A DNA stretch of 64,000 bases from Chitinophagaceae bacterium (GCA_016786845.1 JAEUVB010000002.1:28211-92210); one strand, 5' to 3'; shown: positions 9,115 to 17,989, counted from the first letter of the stretch. The notes: generated from the sequence alone by a model not told the origin. Program-made: numbers and translations.

Positions 9115-9405
9115 TTAAATTTGTTTGGCGCCTTCGGGCATAACATAAAATGTTGGATGTCTGTAAATTTTATCGTCTGAAGGATCGAAGAATTCCGCTT
9201 CATCCTCTACGGTTGTGGCTGCAATAGCGGATGAAGGCACTACCCAAATCGTACGTCCTTCACCTCTACGGGTATAAATATCCCGCGCATTCTGCAGGGC
9301 CATCGCTGCATCGGAGGCATGTATACTGCCTTCATGTTTAAAAGGGAGTCCATTGTTTTTTTGTATAAACACTTCCCACAAAGGGAGCTGGTTGTCCTGT
9401 TCCAT
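9115..9405 (-). CDS. paaB: 1,2-phenylacetyl-CoA epoxidase, subunit PaaB
   Basis: 96 residues, the family's usual size, starting at the ATG at 9405 (MEQDNQLPLWEVFIQKNNG); a start at 9453 would overlap paaA and add unrelated sequence. It shows PLWEVFIQ...GLPFKHEGSIHASDAAMALQNARDIYTRRGEG, TIWVVPSSAI, and the C-terminal KIYRHPTFYVMPEGAKQI. PaaB is a small non-catalytic subunit that bridges the PaaAC heterodimers of the epoxidase. It sits 13 bp after paaA and 11 bp before paaC, so translation is probably coupled. Confidence 0.94.
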   Translation of the reverse strand: MEQDNQLPLWEVFIQKNNGLPFKHEGSIHASDAAMALQNARDIYTRRGEGRTIWVVPSSAIAATTVEDEAEFFDPSDDKIYRHPTFYVMPEGAKQI

Positions 9406-9418
9406 TTCTTTATTTTTT

Positions 9419-10384
9419 TTAGTTGAATGAAATTTGTTTTTGTGCAAAAGCATTGGCGGCTTCTCTTACCCACTGTCCATCCTGATGTGCACGGATATGA
9501 TGTTTCATGCGTTGTTCATTACATAATCCATGTCCACCAACGACTTGCCAGAATTCATCCCAGTTGATAGGGCCTATATCCCAATGTTTCGTGTCTTCAT
9601 TGTATTTGAGTTGCTCGTCAGGTATAGTCAGTCCAATCAGATGAGCCTGATCTATGGTCTTGTCGATAAATCTTTGACGCAGAACATCATTGCTTTCCCG
9701 CTTGATCCGCCATTGCATACTTTGTTGGGTGTGAGCAGAATCTTTATCATGAGGACCAAACATCATAAGGGCAGGCCACCACCATCGATTCATTGCATCC
9801 TGAGCCATTTCTTTTTGTGCGGAATTGCCCCGCATCATGGTCGTCATGATTTCATAACCTTGTCGTTGATGGAAACTTTCTTCTTTACAGATGCGCACCA
9901 TAGCACGGGCATAAGGTCCATAGGACGTGCGCTGTAGCGAAACCTGATTCACAATAGCTGCGCCGTCCACTAACCAGCCTATGGCACCAATATCAGCCCA
10001 ATTAAGGGTTGGATAATTAAAAATGCTCGAATACTTGGCTTTTCCATTATGCAGACTTTCGATGAGTGCCTCACGGCCTGTACCCAAGGTTTCGGCAGCC
10101 GAATATAAGTAAAGTCCGTGGCCGCCTTCATCCTGAATTTTTGCCAAAAGAATTTTCTTGGCCCTTAAGCAGGGTGCTCTTAATATCCAATTGCCTTCCG
10201 GTTGCATTCCGATGACTTCTGAATGTGCATGCTGAGACATTTGACGGAGTACTGTTTTACGATACTCTTCCGGCATCCAGTCTTTTGGTTCTATTTTTTC
10301 ATCGGCATCAATGCGTGCCTGAAATTGATCCAGACGCTCTTGCATGACGGTTGTGGGGCTGTTTTGTTCTATTGTGGATGACAT
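9419..10384 (-). CDS. paaA: 1,2-phenylacetyl-CoA epoxidase, catalytic subunit PaaA
   Basis: A 321-residue di-iron oxygenase. Iron-ligand motifs are intact: [20 protein letters not shown] (ExxH type) near residue 85 and [17 protein letters not shown] near residue 165. FGPHDKDS and the C-terminal [14 protein letters not shown] are typical of the family. PaaA introduces an epoxide into the aromatic ring of phenylacetyl-CoA, the committing step of the aerobic hybrid pathway. The gene lies 58 bp after hppD. Thioesterase, hydratase and ligase genes of the pathway (paaK, paaG, paaZ and so on) must lie elsewhere. Confidence 0.95.
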   Translation of the reverse strand: MSSTIEQNSPTTVMQERLDQFQARIDADEKIEPKDWMPEEYRKTVLRQMSQHAHSEVIGMQPEGNWILRAPCLRAKKILLAKIQDEGGHGLYLYSAAETLGTGREALIESLHNGKAKYSSIFNYPTLNWADIGAIGWLVDGAAIVNQVSLQRTSYGPYARAMVRICKEESFHQRQGYEIMTTMMRGNSAQKEMAQDAMNRWWWPALMMFGPHDKDSAHTQQSMQWRIKRESNDVLRQRFIDKTIDQAHLIGLTIPDEQLKYNEDTKHWDIGPINWDEFWQVVGGHGLCNEQRMKHHIRAHQDGQWVREAANAFAQKQISFN

Positions 10385-10442
10385 TGTTTTATAATTTATT
10401 TAGGATCAGAATGATAAAAGATAGTAACCTTTCCGCGTCAAT

Positions 10443-11603
10443 TTATAAAGTTCCGCGTCGGGCCTGTTCCGCTTCTATGCTTTCAAAGAGGGCCTGAAAA
10501 TTCCCTTTACCGAAGCTCTTGGCACCTTTGCGCTGTATGATTTCAAAGAACAGCGTTGGTCTGTCTTCAACGGGTTTGGTAAAGATCTGAAGGAGATAGC
10601 CTTCTTCATCGCGATCGACCATAATACCCCATTTCTTTAGTTCTTCTAAATCTTCTTCAATGATACCCACACGGTCTCTCACAGTGTCATAATAGGTTCC
10701 CGGTACATAAAGAAAATCAACTCCTCTTTTGCGCATTTCAGAAATGGTAAAGACAATATCATCGGTGGCTACAGCGATGTGCTGACATCCGGGACCCTTA
10801 TAAAAATCCAGATACTCTTCAACTTGAGATTTTTTCTTGCCGATTGCCGGTTCGTTGATCGGGAATTTGATATACCCGTTACCATTGGTCATTACTTTAC
10901 TCATGAGCGCAGTATATTCGGTAGAAATGTCTTTATCGTCGAACGTGACCAAATTCGCAAACCCCATCACATTGGCATAAAAATCGGCCCAATGATTCAT
11001 GGAACCCAACTCTACATTCCCTACCATATGATCGATATATTTTAATCCGGTTGGTATGGGGTGATATTCGGTTTCTAATTTTTCATAACCCGGAAGAAAT
11101 ATACCACGATAGTCATTTCTTTCGATGAAAATATGTACCGTATCACCATAAGTATGGATACCGGAACGCTTGATGGTTCCGTCTTTATCGACAATCGTTT
11201 CGGGTTGAAGATAAGGACGAGCCCCCCGTGAAACGGTTTGTTCGAAAGCATCGTAGGCATCGTTGACCCATAAGGCAATGACCCGTACCCCATCACCATG
11301 CTTATTCAGGTGCTTCGCCATTTCACTTTCAGGATCAAAGGGTGTACTTAGTACCAACCTAATTTTACCTTGTTGCAAAACATATGATGTACGGTCGCGC
11401 ATGCCGGTTTCTAATCCCGCATATGCTAAATCTTGAAATCCCAAAGCGGTTTTGTAAAAATGGGCAGCTTGTTTGGCATTACCTACATAGAGTTCAACAT
11501 AGTCTGTGCCATTGATTGGCAGGAAGTCCTGTGCTTTTTCAAAGATTTTTTGAGTCTCTGAGTAATTGAAATTTTTGACGGCAGTTAAATCGGCTGTTGA
11601 CAT
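10443..11603 (-). CDS. hppD: 4-hydroxyphenylpyruvate dioxygenase
   Basis: 386 residues with two vicinal-oxygen-chelate domains. Non-haem iron ligands are visible: His in YIDHMVGNVELGSM, His in GCQHIAVATDDIVFTI and Glu in TLFFEIIQRKGAKSFGKGNF. The enzyme turns 4-hydroxyphenylpyruvate, from tyrosine, into homogentisate. Its product is the substrate of the enzyme encoded by the preceding gene hmgA (27-bp gap), so the two form the upper tyrosine catabolic unit. Fumarylacetoacetase and maleylacetoacetate isomerase are not in the window. Confidence 0.96.
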   Translation of the reverse strand: MSTADLTAVKNFNYSETQKIFEKAQDFLPINGTDYVELYVGNAKQAAHFYKTALGFQDLAYAGLETGMRDRTSYVLQQGKIRLVLSTPFDPESEMAKHLNKHGDGVRVIALWVNDAYDAFEQTVSRGARPYLQPETIVDKDGTIKRSGIHTYGDTVHIFIERNDYRGIFLPGYEKLETEYHPIPTGLKYIDHMVGNVELGSMNHWADFYANVMGFANLVTFDDKDISTEYTALMSKVMTNGNGYIKFPINEPAIGKKKSQVEEYLDFYKGPGCQHIAVATDDIVFTISEMRKRGVDFLYVPGTYYDTVRDRVGIIEEDLEELKKWGIMVDRDEEGYLLQIFTKPVEDRPTLFFEIIQRKGAKSFGKGNFQALFESIEAEQARRGTL

Positions 11604-11630
11604 ATGAATGATGTTTTATTAAGTGGAGAT

Positions 11631-12848
11631 TTAATGTTGAAGGGCTAATTTTTTTTCCATAGAAGCGTTCCGCATTTCCGGATTATAAGGCTTGGTTAAC
11701 CATGAGTGGTAGTAATCCGGAATCTCAAGCTTCAAGGCTTCGGTTGTAATTTTTACAGGCTTAAAAGGATCGATCATGACCGCTAATTCATTCGTTTCTT
11801 TTTTACCGATGCTGCGTTCTATGGCTCCGGGATGCGGACCGTGCGGGATACCTCCCGGATGCAGGGTGATTTGCCCTTTATGAATATTGTTGCGGCTCAT
11901 AAAGTCACCATCTACATAATACAATAATTCATCACTGTCGATATTGCTATGATGATATGGAGCCGGAATAGCTTCAGGGTGATAATCGTACAAACGTGGC
12001 ACAAAGGAACATACTACAAAATTATTTCCCTGAAAATGTTGATGTATCGGTGGCGGCATATGAATGCGTCCGGTAATCGGTTCGAAATTGAAAATCGACA
12101 TCGCATAAGGGTAGCAACAACCATCATATCCCACTACATCAAATGGATGTGTTTCATAGACGTACGGATAAATCAATCCGCGCTTTTTAATTTTAATTTT
12201 AAACTCACCCAACCCACTGTAAGTTGAAAGATTTTCAGGCAGCTTAAAATCTCTTTCGCAAAATGGAGAGTTTTCCATAAACTGACCATATTTATTGCGA
12301 TATCTATCAGGTGTTTCAATCGGACTAAATGATTCGATAAAAAGAATCTTGTTTTCCGGAGTGTCAAAATGGATTTGGTACACGGTTCCCCGGGGTATAA
12401 CGATATAATCGCCATAGCCGAAGTCAATCTCACCATACATTGTCTTCAATGTCCCGCTTCCTTTATGAATAAACAACAATTCATCCGCATCGGCATTTTT
12501 AAAGAAATATCCGTCCATACTTTCCTGAGGAGCAGCAAGTCCAATATGCAAATCGTCATTGACAAACAGAACTTTACGACTATTCAGGTAATCGGGCTGC
12601 GGAGCAACTTCAAATCCTAAAAAACTTCTTGCCTGAAGATTATCTTCAATGGCTATTTCCGGTCTTACACTGTATGGCTTTCCATGCTCCTTCACCATAG
12701 TTGGGGGATGTAAATGGTAGACCAAAGAGGATACTCCGGAAAAACCTTCTGTGCCGAATAACTCTTCATGATATAGTTCTCCGGAAGGTTGCTTAAATAC
12801 AATGTGGCGCTTGGATGGCAGCAGTCCCACTCGACGATAGATAGACAT
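11631..12848 (-). CDS. hmgA: Homogentisate 1,2-dioxygenase
   Basis: 405 residues from the ATG at 12848 (MSIYRRVGLLPSKRH); an in-frame GTG at 12854 would add two residues. The cupin-like protein shows LLFIHKGSGTLKTMYGEIDFGYGDYIVIPRGTVYQI in the middle and the metal site in the C-terminal half (MPPPIHQHFQGNNFVV, HHSNIDSDELLYYVDGDF, HPGGIPHGPHPGAIE). It opens the ring of homogentisate to maleylacetoacetate. It is the first gene of the reverse-strand catabolic operon. Upstream, CATATTTG at 12890-12897 is one base off the -7 consensus. Its stop codon lies in a TTCAACATTAA sequence that resembles a repeat found elsewhere in the window. Confidence 0.95.
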   Translation of the reverse strand: MSIYRRVGLLPSKRHIVFKQPSGELYHEELFGTEGFSGVSSLVYHLHPPTMVKEHGKPYSVRPEIAIEDNLQARSFLGFEVAPQPDYLNSRKVLFVNDDLHIGLAAPQESMDGYFFKNADADELLFIHKGSGTLKTMYGEIDFGYGDYIVIPRGTVYQIHFDTPENKILFIESFSPIETPDRYRNKYGQFMENSPFCERDFKLPENLSTYSGLGEFKIKIKKRGLIYPYVYETHPFDVVGYDGCCYPYAMSIFNFEPITGRIHMPPPIHQHFQGNNFVVCSFVPRLYDYHPEAIPAPYHHSNIDSDELLYYVDGDFMSRNNIHKGQITLHPGGIPHGPHPGAIERSIGKKETNELAVMIDPFKPVKITTEALKLEIPDYYHSWLTKPYNPEMRNASMEKKLALQH

Positions 12849-13120
12849 AGTCACAATTTTGCCTCAAAAGTGCGGCGAATTTTTACTTTCAAATATGACA
12901 TTTATCAGTCCACCTTCTGATTAATATCATGCCCGGTTCTATAACCCCGATCTTACCCAGGATCAATGAGGCGTTTCCCTCCTCTGTAATTTTGTTCTAT
13001 ATTTGATTGGCCAAAACCTGATTGATCGGATATTGCTGATTCAAATAATAATAGCCTTTTGCAGAAACCCAACCTGACATTTATTACAGATTCAATGTTG
13101 AACAATTTATATCCCGTTTT

Positions 13121-14782
13121 ATGAAACTGATCAGTATTTTAAAATTATCCAATTTTAGAATCGGACGTTTCTTGCTGTTTTGCTTTTTGGCAATTCTGCA
13201 TGTAGAAGGGGCATGTCAAACCGGACTGGTTCAACTTCCGGTACAGCATCAGTTCTATGCGAGAGATCTAAAGACATCTTCTGCTACGGTAACCATGAAG
13301 GGATTTCCTGAAAATGCTATGCTGTATTTGCGCTACAGTGATCAACAGTTGACTAAACAGTTGACCATTCAATCGGTCCATCAAATATTTGGCCTTACGG
13401 ATACTTTGCACAGTGGATTGTCTCATTATCGCATCGAATTTCAAGATGCTGCAGGACATGTCGTTTACGCCGCTGATAGTTTGTTGGTGGGAGATTGCTT
13501 TTTGGTGAATGGACAAAGTAATGCTGAGGCGAGAAAAAAAGATTCAACCTCCTTTGCCGACCGTAGCCCATTCATTAAGGCTTATGGTTCCGGAAATGAA
13601 AATGGATATTCCAAAAAATGGTATATAGCCGATGGGGATGGCAATCGTTATGTTGAAGGCAGTATTGGTCAGTTGGCTTTGTCCTTTGCCGGTCAGTTGG
13701 TTGAAAAAACGGGTATTCCTATTTGTATCATCAATGCCGCTCACGGCTCACAACAGATTTCTTTTTTTCTGCCGGATGTACAAGATAGCACTGGTCTCAA
13801 GTCCAATTACGGACGAACCTTGAGCCGGCTGACTGACGCAGGTTTGCAGTCACACGTAAGGGGTATTATCTGGTATCAGGGAGAACAAGATGCAGCATCC
13901 GGAGTAGATGAAGAAACGTATATGGACCAGCTCAATAGTTTATATAATCATTGGCTTCGAACTTATCCATCTATGGAGCAAGTCTATATTTTTCAAATTC
14001 GTATGGGATGCAAAACGCCCTGGCAAAAAATTGCTCAGATTCAAAAGGCCCAACAAACTTTTGCTGACCATTATATCAATGTAGAAATCCTCAGTACGAA
14101 TTTCGCAGATCAATTTAAAGATAGTTGCCATTTTACCTATACCAATGGGTATAAACGCTTAGCCACTCAATTGGCAAATGTGGTTTTAGCTAAACAATAT
14201 ACCAATGGAAGTCTTAATCAATCCCTGCCTTTAAAAGCAGTCCAAGCGAAAGTATATGATGGACATTGGTTGAGTCTCAAGCTGGATACCCATCCGGATC
14301 AAATTGAATGGGATCCTGAAATGGCTTTTGAGTTTAGATTGGATACCCAATTGATTCATGCACAAAATATTTGGGTGAATGAAAATTTTGTTAATCTGGA
14401 ATTTAAGCAGTCTATTGATACCTTTCACACCATCAGTTATAGTGGTCATGCGGGTTTAGCTGAGCCTTCATTGTATCATAGTGCCCAAGCGGGCCTGCTT
14501 AGTTTCTATGATTTGCCGATTGAATCAAATGCTTCATACGATTCTGTATTGCTTTGTCAATCTTTAGCCGGAGGTCAAACCATACTTTTTGCCAATACCT
14601 CACGGAAAGAACCGGTGAGCTTGCGCCTGTATAATACTGAGGGCATGTTGCTCCAAACGGATGAAAGAATGATGGCACCGGGTAAAAACCAACTGCCTGA
14701 ATATCATTTACCTGCAGGTATATACTTTTTACAGGTTCTTCGATTGGGTCAACAGCAGGTATTTAAATGGATAAATCCGTAA
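13121..14782 (+). CDS. Secreted SGNH esterase (sialate O-acetylesterase/CE6-like) with T9SS C-terminal domain
   Basis: A 553-residue exported enzyme. An N-terminal signal sequence ends near GACQT. The esterase domain covers roughly residues 120-350: VGDCFLVNGQSNAEARKK holds the nucleophile Ser, INAAHGSQQISFF and GIIWYQGEQDA are family blocks, and DSCHFTYTNGYKRLA supplies the Asp/His pair. It probably removes acetyl groups from sugars of polysaccharide or glycoprotein. The last 80 residues (SLRLYNTEGMLLQTDE, then LPAGIYFLQVLRLGQQQVFKW) are a T9SS type A sorting domain, so it should be exported through the outer membrane. A TATATTTG at 12998-13005 is a weak promoter candidate with a 115-nt leader. 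The gene stands alone. Confidence 0.85.
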   Translation: MKLISILKLSNFRIGRFLLFCFLAILHVEGACQTGLVQLPVQHQFYARDLKTSSATVTMKGFPENAMLYLRYSDQQLTKQLTIQSVHQIFGLTDTLHSGLSHYRIEFQDAAGHVVYAADSLLVGDCFLVNGQSNAEARKKDSTSFADRSPFIKAYGSGNENGYSKKWYIADGDGNRYVEGSIGQLALSFAGQLVEKTGIPICIINAAHGSQQISFFLPDVQDSTGLKSNYGRTLSRLTDAGLQSHVRGIIWYQGEQDAASGVDEETYMDQLNSLYNHWLRTYPSMEQVYIFQIRMGCKTPWQKIAQIQKAQQTFADHYINVEILSTNFADQFKDSCHFTYTNGYKRLATQLANVVLAKQYTNGSLNQSLPLKAVQAKVYDGHWLSLKLDTHPDQIEWDPEMAFEFRLDTQLIHAQNIWVNENFVNLEFKQSIDTFHTISYSGHAGLAEPSLYHSAQAGLLSFYDLPIESNASYDSVLLCQSLAGGQTILFANTSRKEPVSLRLYNTEGMLLQTDERMMAPGKNQLPEYHLPAGIYFLQVLRLGQQQVFKWINP

Positions 14783-14918
14783 ATTGGGCTAAAAGATACT
14801 CGGGTTCAAGGTCTTCAGAAGACTATAGCCAAGTGGGATGCCAGAATAATCCGTGGCTTATGACTTTTTATGATATTATTTGCAACTTGTATGGCTTAAA
14901 AAATTATTTTTACAGTTC

Positions 14919-16826
14919 ATGTTGATTAACCGGGTTATATCTATTCTTACACTGTTTCTGATTTTAATGAATCTGAATGTTTCAGCACAGAAAACAAAAG
15001 GCCAAAGTCGTGAACAATTAGAAAGTCAAAGACTTTTTCTATTAGAAGAAATTAAACGTACCCAATCTGAATTAATTGATCTCCGTAAAGATAAAAAAGC
15101 CAGCCTTTCCCAATTGCAGGCTCTGCAAAGCAAACTTGCTGCTCGTCAGTCTTTGATCGCGAATATAAATAATGAAATAAGTTATATTGAAAATAGTATC
15201 AATCTGGCAAACCGGGATGTGGTGGTACTGAGGACACAATTGGATACCTTGAAAAAGCAGTATGCTGAAATGGTTCGATACACTTATAAAAATAAAACTT
15301 CTTATGACCTTATCGTCTTTCTGTTTTCAGCAGAATCTTTCAATGATGCAGTTCGCCGTCTGCAATATGTGAAGCAATATCGCAGCTACCGTGCCGATCA
15401 GGCCATCAAAATTACTTCGGCGAGCAAGCAATTGAGCAATAAAATCACGGTGTTGAATGTAGAGAAACAAAAGAAGGATTTTGTGCTCATGGCTCAACAA
15501 CAACAAAATAGAATTTTGGAGGCTGAAACAGCCGAAAAAGATAAAGTCGTGACAGAGTTAAAAGGCAAAGAGAAAGAGTTGATGACCGCTTTGGCCGTGA
15601 AGAAAAAGGCAGCTGAAGATCTGAATCGTGCCATCGCATCGGCCATTAAGCGGGAAATTGAAATAGCCCGAAAGCGTACGATGGAGGAAAAGCAAAAGCA
15701 GGATCAAATAAAGAAAATGAAGCTGGATCAGGAAAGGCGCCTGGCTCAGGAAAAACAACAGCAACAACAAGCGCTTGCCAATAAACAAGAGAGAGAAGAA
15801 CAGGAACGCAAATTGGCTATATTGAAAAAGCAACGGGAAGATGCAGAGCGTCAGGCCCTTTTGGATAAACAAAAGCGCGAAGAACAAGAACGCAAACTCG
15901 CTCAGGATAAGAAAGACCGGGAAGCGAAGGAAAAAGCTTTGGCCCTTGAGAAGAAACAAAGAGAGGAGAAAGAACGCCTCGCTTCTCAAATGGCTGAAAG
16001 TCAGCGTAAGGAGAAAGAAAAACAACTGGCCATTGAAAAGCAAAAGCAAGAAGAACGAGGACGATTACTAGCCCTTGAAAAAGATAAACAAGAAGAAAAA
16101 CAACGACAACTTCTTTACCAAAAGCAAAAACAAGAAGAGGATCAGCGTCGTAATGCTGAGGAGAAGAAAAGACAGGAGCGAGAGCAGGCTAGATTGGCCT
16201 CCGGTGTACCCATTGGTAACCCGAGATATGTTGCGAATATCGCGAATAAGGAGAAAACGAGAAATAGTGAATTGGCCCTGAATGCGGAGGAGCCGTCGAA
16301 TCCCAAACCAAGTAGCCCGTCGGCCAACGAAACAAGGAGCACAGTGAAAACATTCAGCAACGATGATTATAAATATTCTTTAACTCCCGCCGAGCAACAG
16401 ATTACTACAAATTTTGAAGCCAATAAAGGTCATCTGCCTTGGCCTGTTGAAAAGGGTTTTGTGATTGAACATTTTGGCAAAAACAAACACCCCTTATTCA
16501 ATATCGTTACAGAAAATTATGGCGTAGATATTAAGACCAATCGTGGAGCCGGAGCACGTGCCATTTTTTCGGGAGAGGTAAACTCAGTTATCAATATCCC
16601 CGGTATGGGCCAAACGGTTTTGGTCAATCATGGATCGTTTTACACCGTTTACTCCAAGCTGGATAAAGTTTTTGTAGCAAAGGGGGCCAAGGTTGCCACC
16701 AAGCAATCCATTGGTACCGTATTGACCGATGATGAAGGTAATACCCAAATTCATTTTGAAATATGGAAGGTTGGTGCAAACGGATCTCCGTTTAAGGTGA
16801 ATCCGGAACAATGGATCGCTCAATAA
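14919..16826 (+). CDS. EnvC/NlpD-like murein hydrolase activator: coiled coil plus degenerate M23 domain
   Basis: 635 residues from the ATG at 14919, which opens a signal peptide (MLINRVISILTLFLILMNLNVSAQ). Residues about 25-250 form EnvC-type coiled coils, including YTYKNKTSYDLIVFLFSAESFNDAVRRL. A highly charged Lys/Glu/Gln/Arg helix follows to about residue 440 (repeats such as KREEQERKLA), much longer than in E. coli EnvC. The C-terminal M23/LytM domain (about 530-630) has lost metal ligands: NYGVDI stands where H.GxD is expected and QIHFEIWK has a single His instead of HxH. This is what is known for EnvC-type regulators, which activate amidases at the division septum rather than cut peptidoglycan themselves. 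The antisense strand of the coiled coil is open only because of composition. Confidence 0.88.
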   Translation: MLINRVISILTLFLILMNLNVSAQKTKGQSREQLESQRLFLLEEIKRTQSELIDLRKDKKASLSQLQALQSKLAARQSLIANINNEISYIENSINLANRDVVVLRTQLDTLKKQYAEMVRYTYKNKTSYDLIVFLFSAESFNDAVRRLQYVKQYRSYRADQAIKITSASKQLSNKITVLNVEKQKKDFVLMAQQQQNRILEAETAEKDKVVTELKGKEKELMTALAVKKKAAEDLNRAIASAIKREIEIARKRTMEEKQKQDQIKKMKLDQERRLAQEKQQQQQALANKQEREEQERKLAILKKQREDAERQALLDKQKREEQERKLAQDKKDREAKEKALALEKKQREEKERLASQMAESQRKEKEKQLAIEKQKQEERGRLLALEKDKQEEKQRQLLYQKQKQEEDQRRNAEEKKRQEREQARLASGVPIGNPRYVANIANKEKTRNSELALNAEEPSNPKPSSPSANETRSTVKTFSNDDYKYSLTPAEQQITTNFEANKGHLPWPVEKGFVIEHFGKNKHPLFNIVTENYGVDIKTNRGAGARAIFSGEVNSVINIPGMGQTVLVNHGSFYTVYSKLDKVFVAKGAKVATKQSIGTVLTDDEGNTQIHFEIWKVGANGSPFKVNPEQWIAQ

Positions 16827-16838
16827 GGTTTACAATGC

Positions 16839-17420
16839 TTAAAGTAAGATACCATGCTGATCCATCAATTTTCTCAAATTGATTAATCCGTAACGCATGC
16901 GCCCCAAAGCTGTATTGAGGCTGCTATCGGTTAGTTCTGCTATTTGTTTGAAGCTCATATTCCCATACATCCGCAACACGATCACTTCTCTTTGCTCGTA
17001 AGGGATATGATCCAGCATTTTGCGAACCCGACCGGCAGACTGATGAGACATCATATGGTCCTCAATATTTTTTTCACTGAAATTAAGGACGGAGAAAATA
17101 TCCTGACCATCCGGTAAAGTCACTTTAGGCATCTTTTTGATACTCCGCAAATGATCGATGGCCAGATTGTGTGCAATTCGCATAGCCCATGGAATAAACT
17201 TTCCATCATGCTTGTATTTGCCGGCACGAATACTGTTGATGATTTTGATGAAAGCATCCTGAAATATATCTTCTGCGATATAACGGTCTTTCACCAATAA
17301 ATAAATGGCAGTGTAAAATTTACTCTTACTGCGGTTCAAGACCTCAGCGATGGCCTGTTCATTGTTCAGGGCCACTAATTCCAATAATTCTTCTAAGGAA
17401 TGGTTGCGGAGCATTTGCAT
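16839..17420 (-). CDS. ECF-type RNA polymerase sigma-70 factor
   Basis: 193 residues with sigma region 2 (YIAEDIFQDAFIKIINSIRAGKYKHDGKFIPWAMRIAHNLAIDHLR) and region 4 (LDHIPYEQREVIVLRMYGNMSFKQIAELTDSSLNTALGRMRYGLINLRKL). It lacks the regions of housekeeping sigma factors. No anti-sigma gene adjoins it, which is unusual for ECF factors but common in Bacteroidota. The start is the ATG at 17420; a second ATG at 17414 is possible. The leader is remarkable: a perfect 15-bp inverted repeat (17419-17433 with 17457-17471) takes in the first two bases of the ATG and the ribosome-binding region, and a TATCTTTG promoter-like element lies about 145 bp upstream. Which genes it controls cannot be told from sequence; the neighbouring receptor cluster is a candidate. 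Confidence 0.92.
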   Translation of the reverse strand: MQMLRNHSLEELLELVALNNEQAIAEVLNRSKSKFYTAIYLLVKDRYIAEDIFQDAFIKIINSIRAGKYKHDGKFIPWAMRIAHNLAIDHLRSIKKMPKVTLPDGQDIFSVLNFSEKNIEDHMMSHQSAGRVRKMLDHIPYEQREVIVLRMYGNMSFKQIAELTDSSLNTALGRMRYGLINLRKLMDQHGILL

Positions 17421-17471
17421 AAAATTCTACTTTGTGTGTTAGACAATAAGGACTATAAAGTAGAATTTTAT
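17419..17471 (-). promoter_or_regulatory. 15-bp perfect inverted repeat overlapping the ECF sigma start codon
   Basis: ATAAAATTCTACTTT (17419-17433) and AAAGTAGAATTTTAT (17457-17471) are exact reverse complements separated by 23 nt. In the mRNA the 3' arm ends with the A and U of the start AUG, so the folded hairpin would bury the start codon and the 13 nt before it. It may act as an RNA switch or thermometer, or be a DNA operator; the sequence does not decide. Confidence 0.75.
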
Positions 17472-17563
17472 CGTATAGGCTGCTCGCGCTTTTGGTTTTT
17501 AAACTTTAGTTAATGCATACTAAGCCGTAAAGACTGTCGTTTATTAGCTGTGATATGCTAGTT

Positions 17564-17571
17564 CAAAGATA
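17564..17571 (-). promoter_or_regulatory. TAnnTTTG element, candidate promoter of the ECF sigma gene
   Basis: Reverse-strand TATCTTTG lies inside an 8-bp inverted repeat (TTCAAAGA at 17562-17569, TCTTTGAA at 17580-17587). A start from here gives a leader of about 140 nt carrying the start-codon hairpin. There is no clear -33 element. Confidence 0.4.
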
Positions 17572-17662
17572 ATGATTTGTCTTTGAAACGGAAAATTATT
17601 TTATTTATTGTAAAAACTTGACCTTTTTTTAACCGGGGTCTATTATTTGGCAGAGTAACCGT

Positions 17663-17911
17663 TTAATTTCTGTTTATCAGAAATTCAAACGGACGAAAAT
17701 CATTGGTCATAATTTTTTTCAACAATGATTGAGACGGCTTATTGACCCGCTTTGTATAGAGGTTTACCAATTCCGATGCATCTTCTGCTTTTTGAACGGT
17801 TTTCGCTTCATCCAAAATATAAAGAATTTTTCTGGCTGTTGTGGTAGACTGTTCTATCGGTGATTTCAGGTTCTTCTTATTAAATAAAATTTCACTATTG
17901 CTGTGTCCCAT
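17663..17911 (-). CDS. Small hypothetical protein, 82 residues
   Basis: A short polar, Lys/Asn/Ser-rich protein (MGHSNSEILFNKKNLKSPIE...) without signal peptide, membrane segment or Cys, probably mostly helical (TTTARKILYILDEAKTVQKAEDASELVNLYTKRV). I do not recognise the family. It lies in the same direction between the TonB-dependent receptor and the ECF sigma gene. Its start codon is directly preceded by a hairpin (17912-17935) and its stop codon sits at the base of another (17665-17685), which suggests post-transcriptional control or a processed transcript. Translation is likely but not certain. Confidence 0.55.
   Translation of the reverse strand: MGHSNSEILFNKKNLKSPIEQSTTTARKILYILDEAKTVQKAEDASELVNLYTKRVNKPSQSLLKKIMTNDFRPFEFLINRN
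17665..17685 (-). terminator. Hairpin at the stop codon of the 82-residue gene
   Basis: AATTTCTG (17665-17672) and CAGAAATT (17678-17685) form an 8-bp stem with a 5-nt loop. With one bulged C it extends through GTTT/AAAC to about 12 bp. No T-tract follows on the reverse strand, so it may protect or pause the transcript rather than terminate it. Confidence 0.4.
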
Positions 17912-17935
17912 CTAAATATCTTTTGGAAGATTTAG
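17912..17935 (-). promoter_or_regulatory. Hairpin immediately before the ATG of the 82-residue gene
   Basis: CTAAA and TCTT (17912-17920, with a 2-nt bulge) pair with AAGA and TTTAG (17926-17935... ending at 17935) around a TTGG loop, about 9 bp in all. The ATG follows at once on the reverse strand, so the hairpin takes up the place of a ribosome-binding site. Confidence 0.45.
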
Positions 17936-17989
17936 GCAAACATTGTGCCAAAATCGTTGAAATACCCTGAAAGCGAGTGGGAGCAAGGC

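Noticed and set aside
14806..14824. Palindrome GTCTTC-A-GAAGAC as a terminator of the esterase gene
   Set aside because: The single-base centre allows no RNA loop without opening the stem, and no T-tract follows.
15558..16049. Long Leu/Phe-rich frame opposite the EnvC-like coiled coil
   Set aside because: It mirrors the Lys/Glu/Gln codons of the coiled coil on the other strand and has no features of its own.
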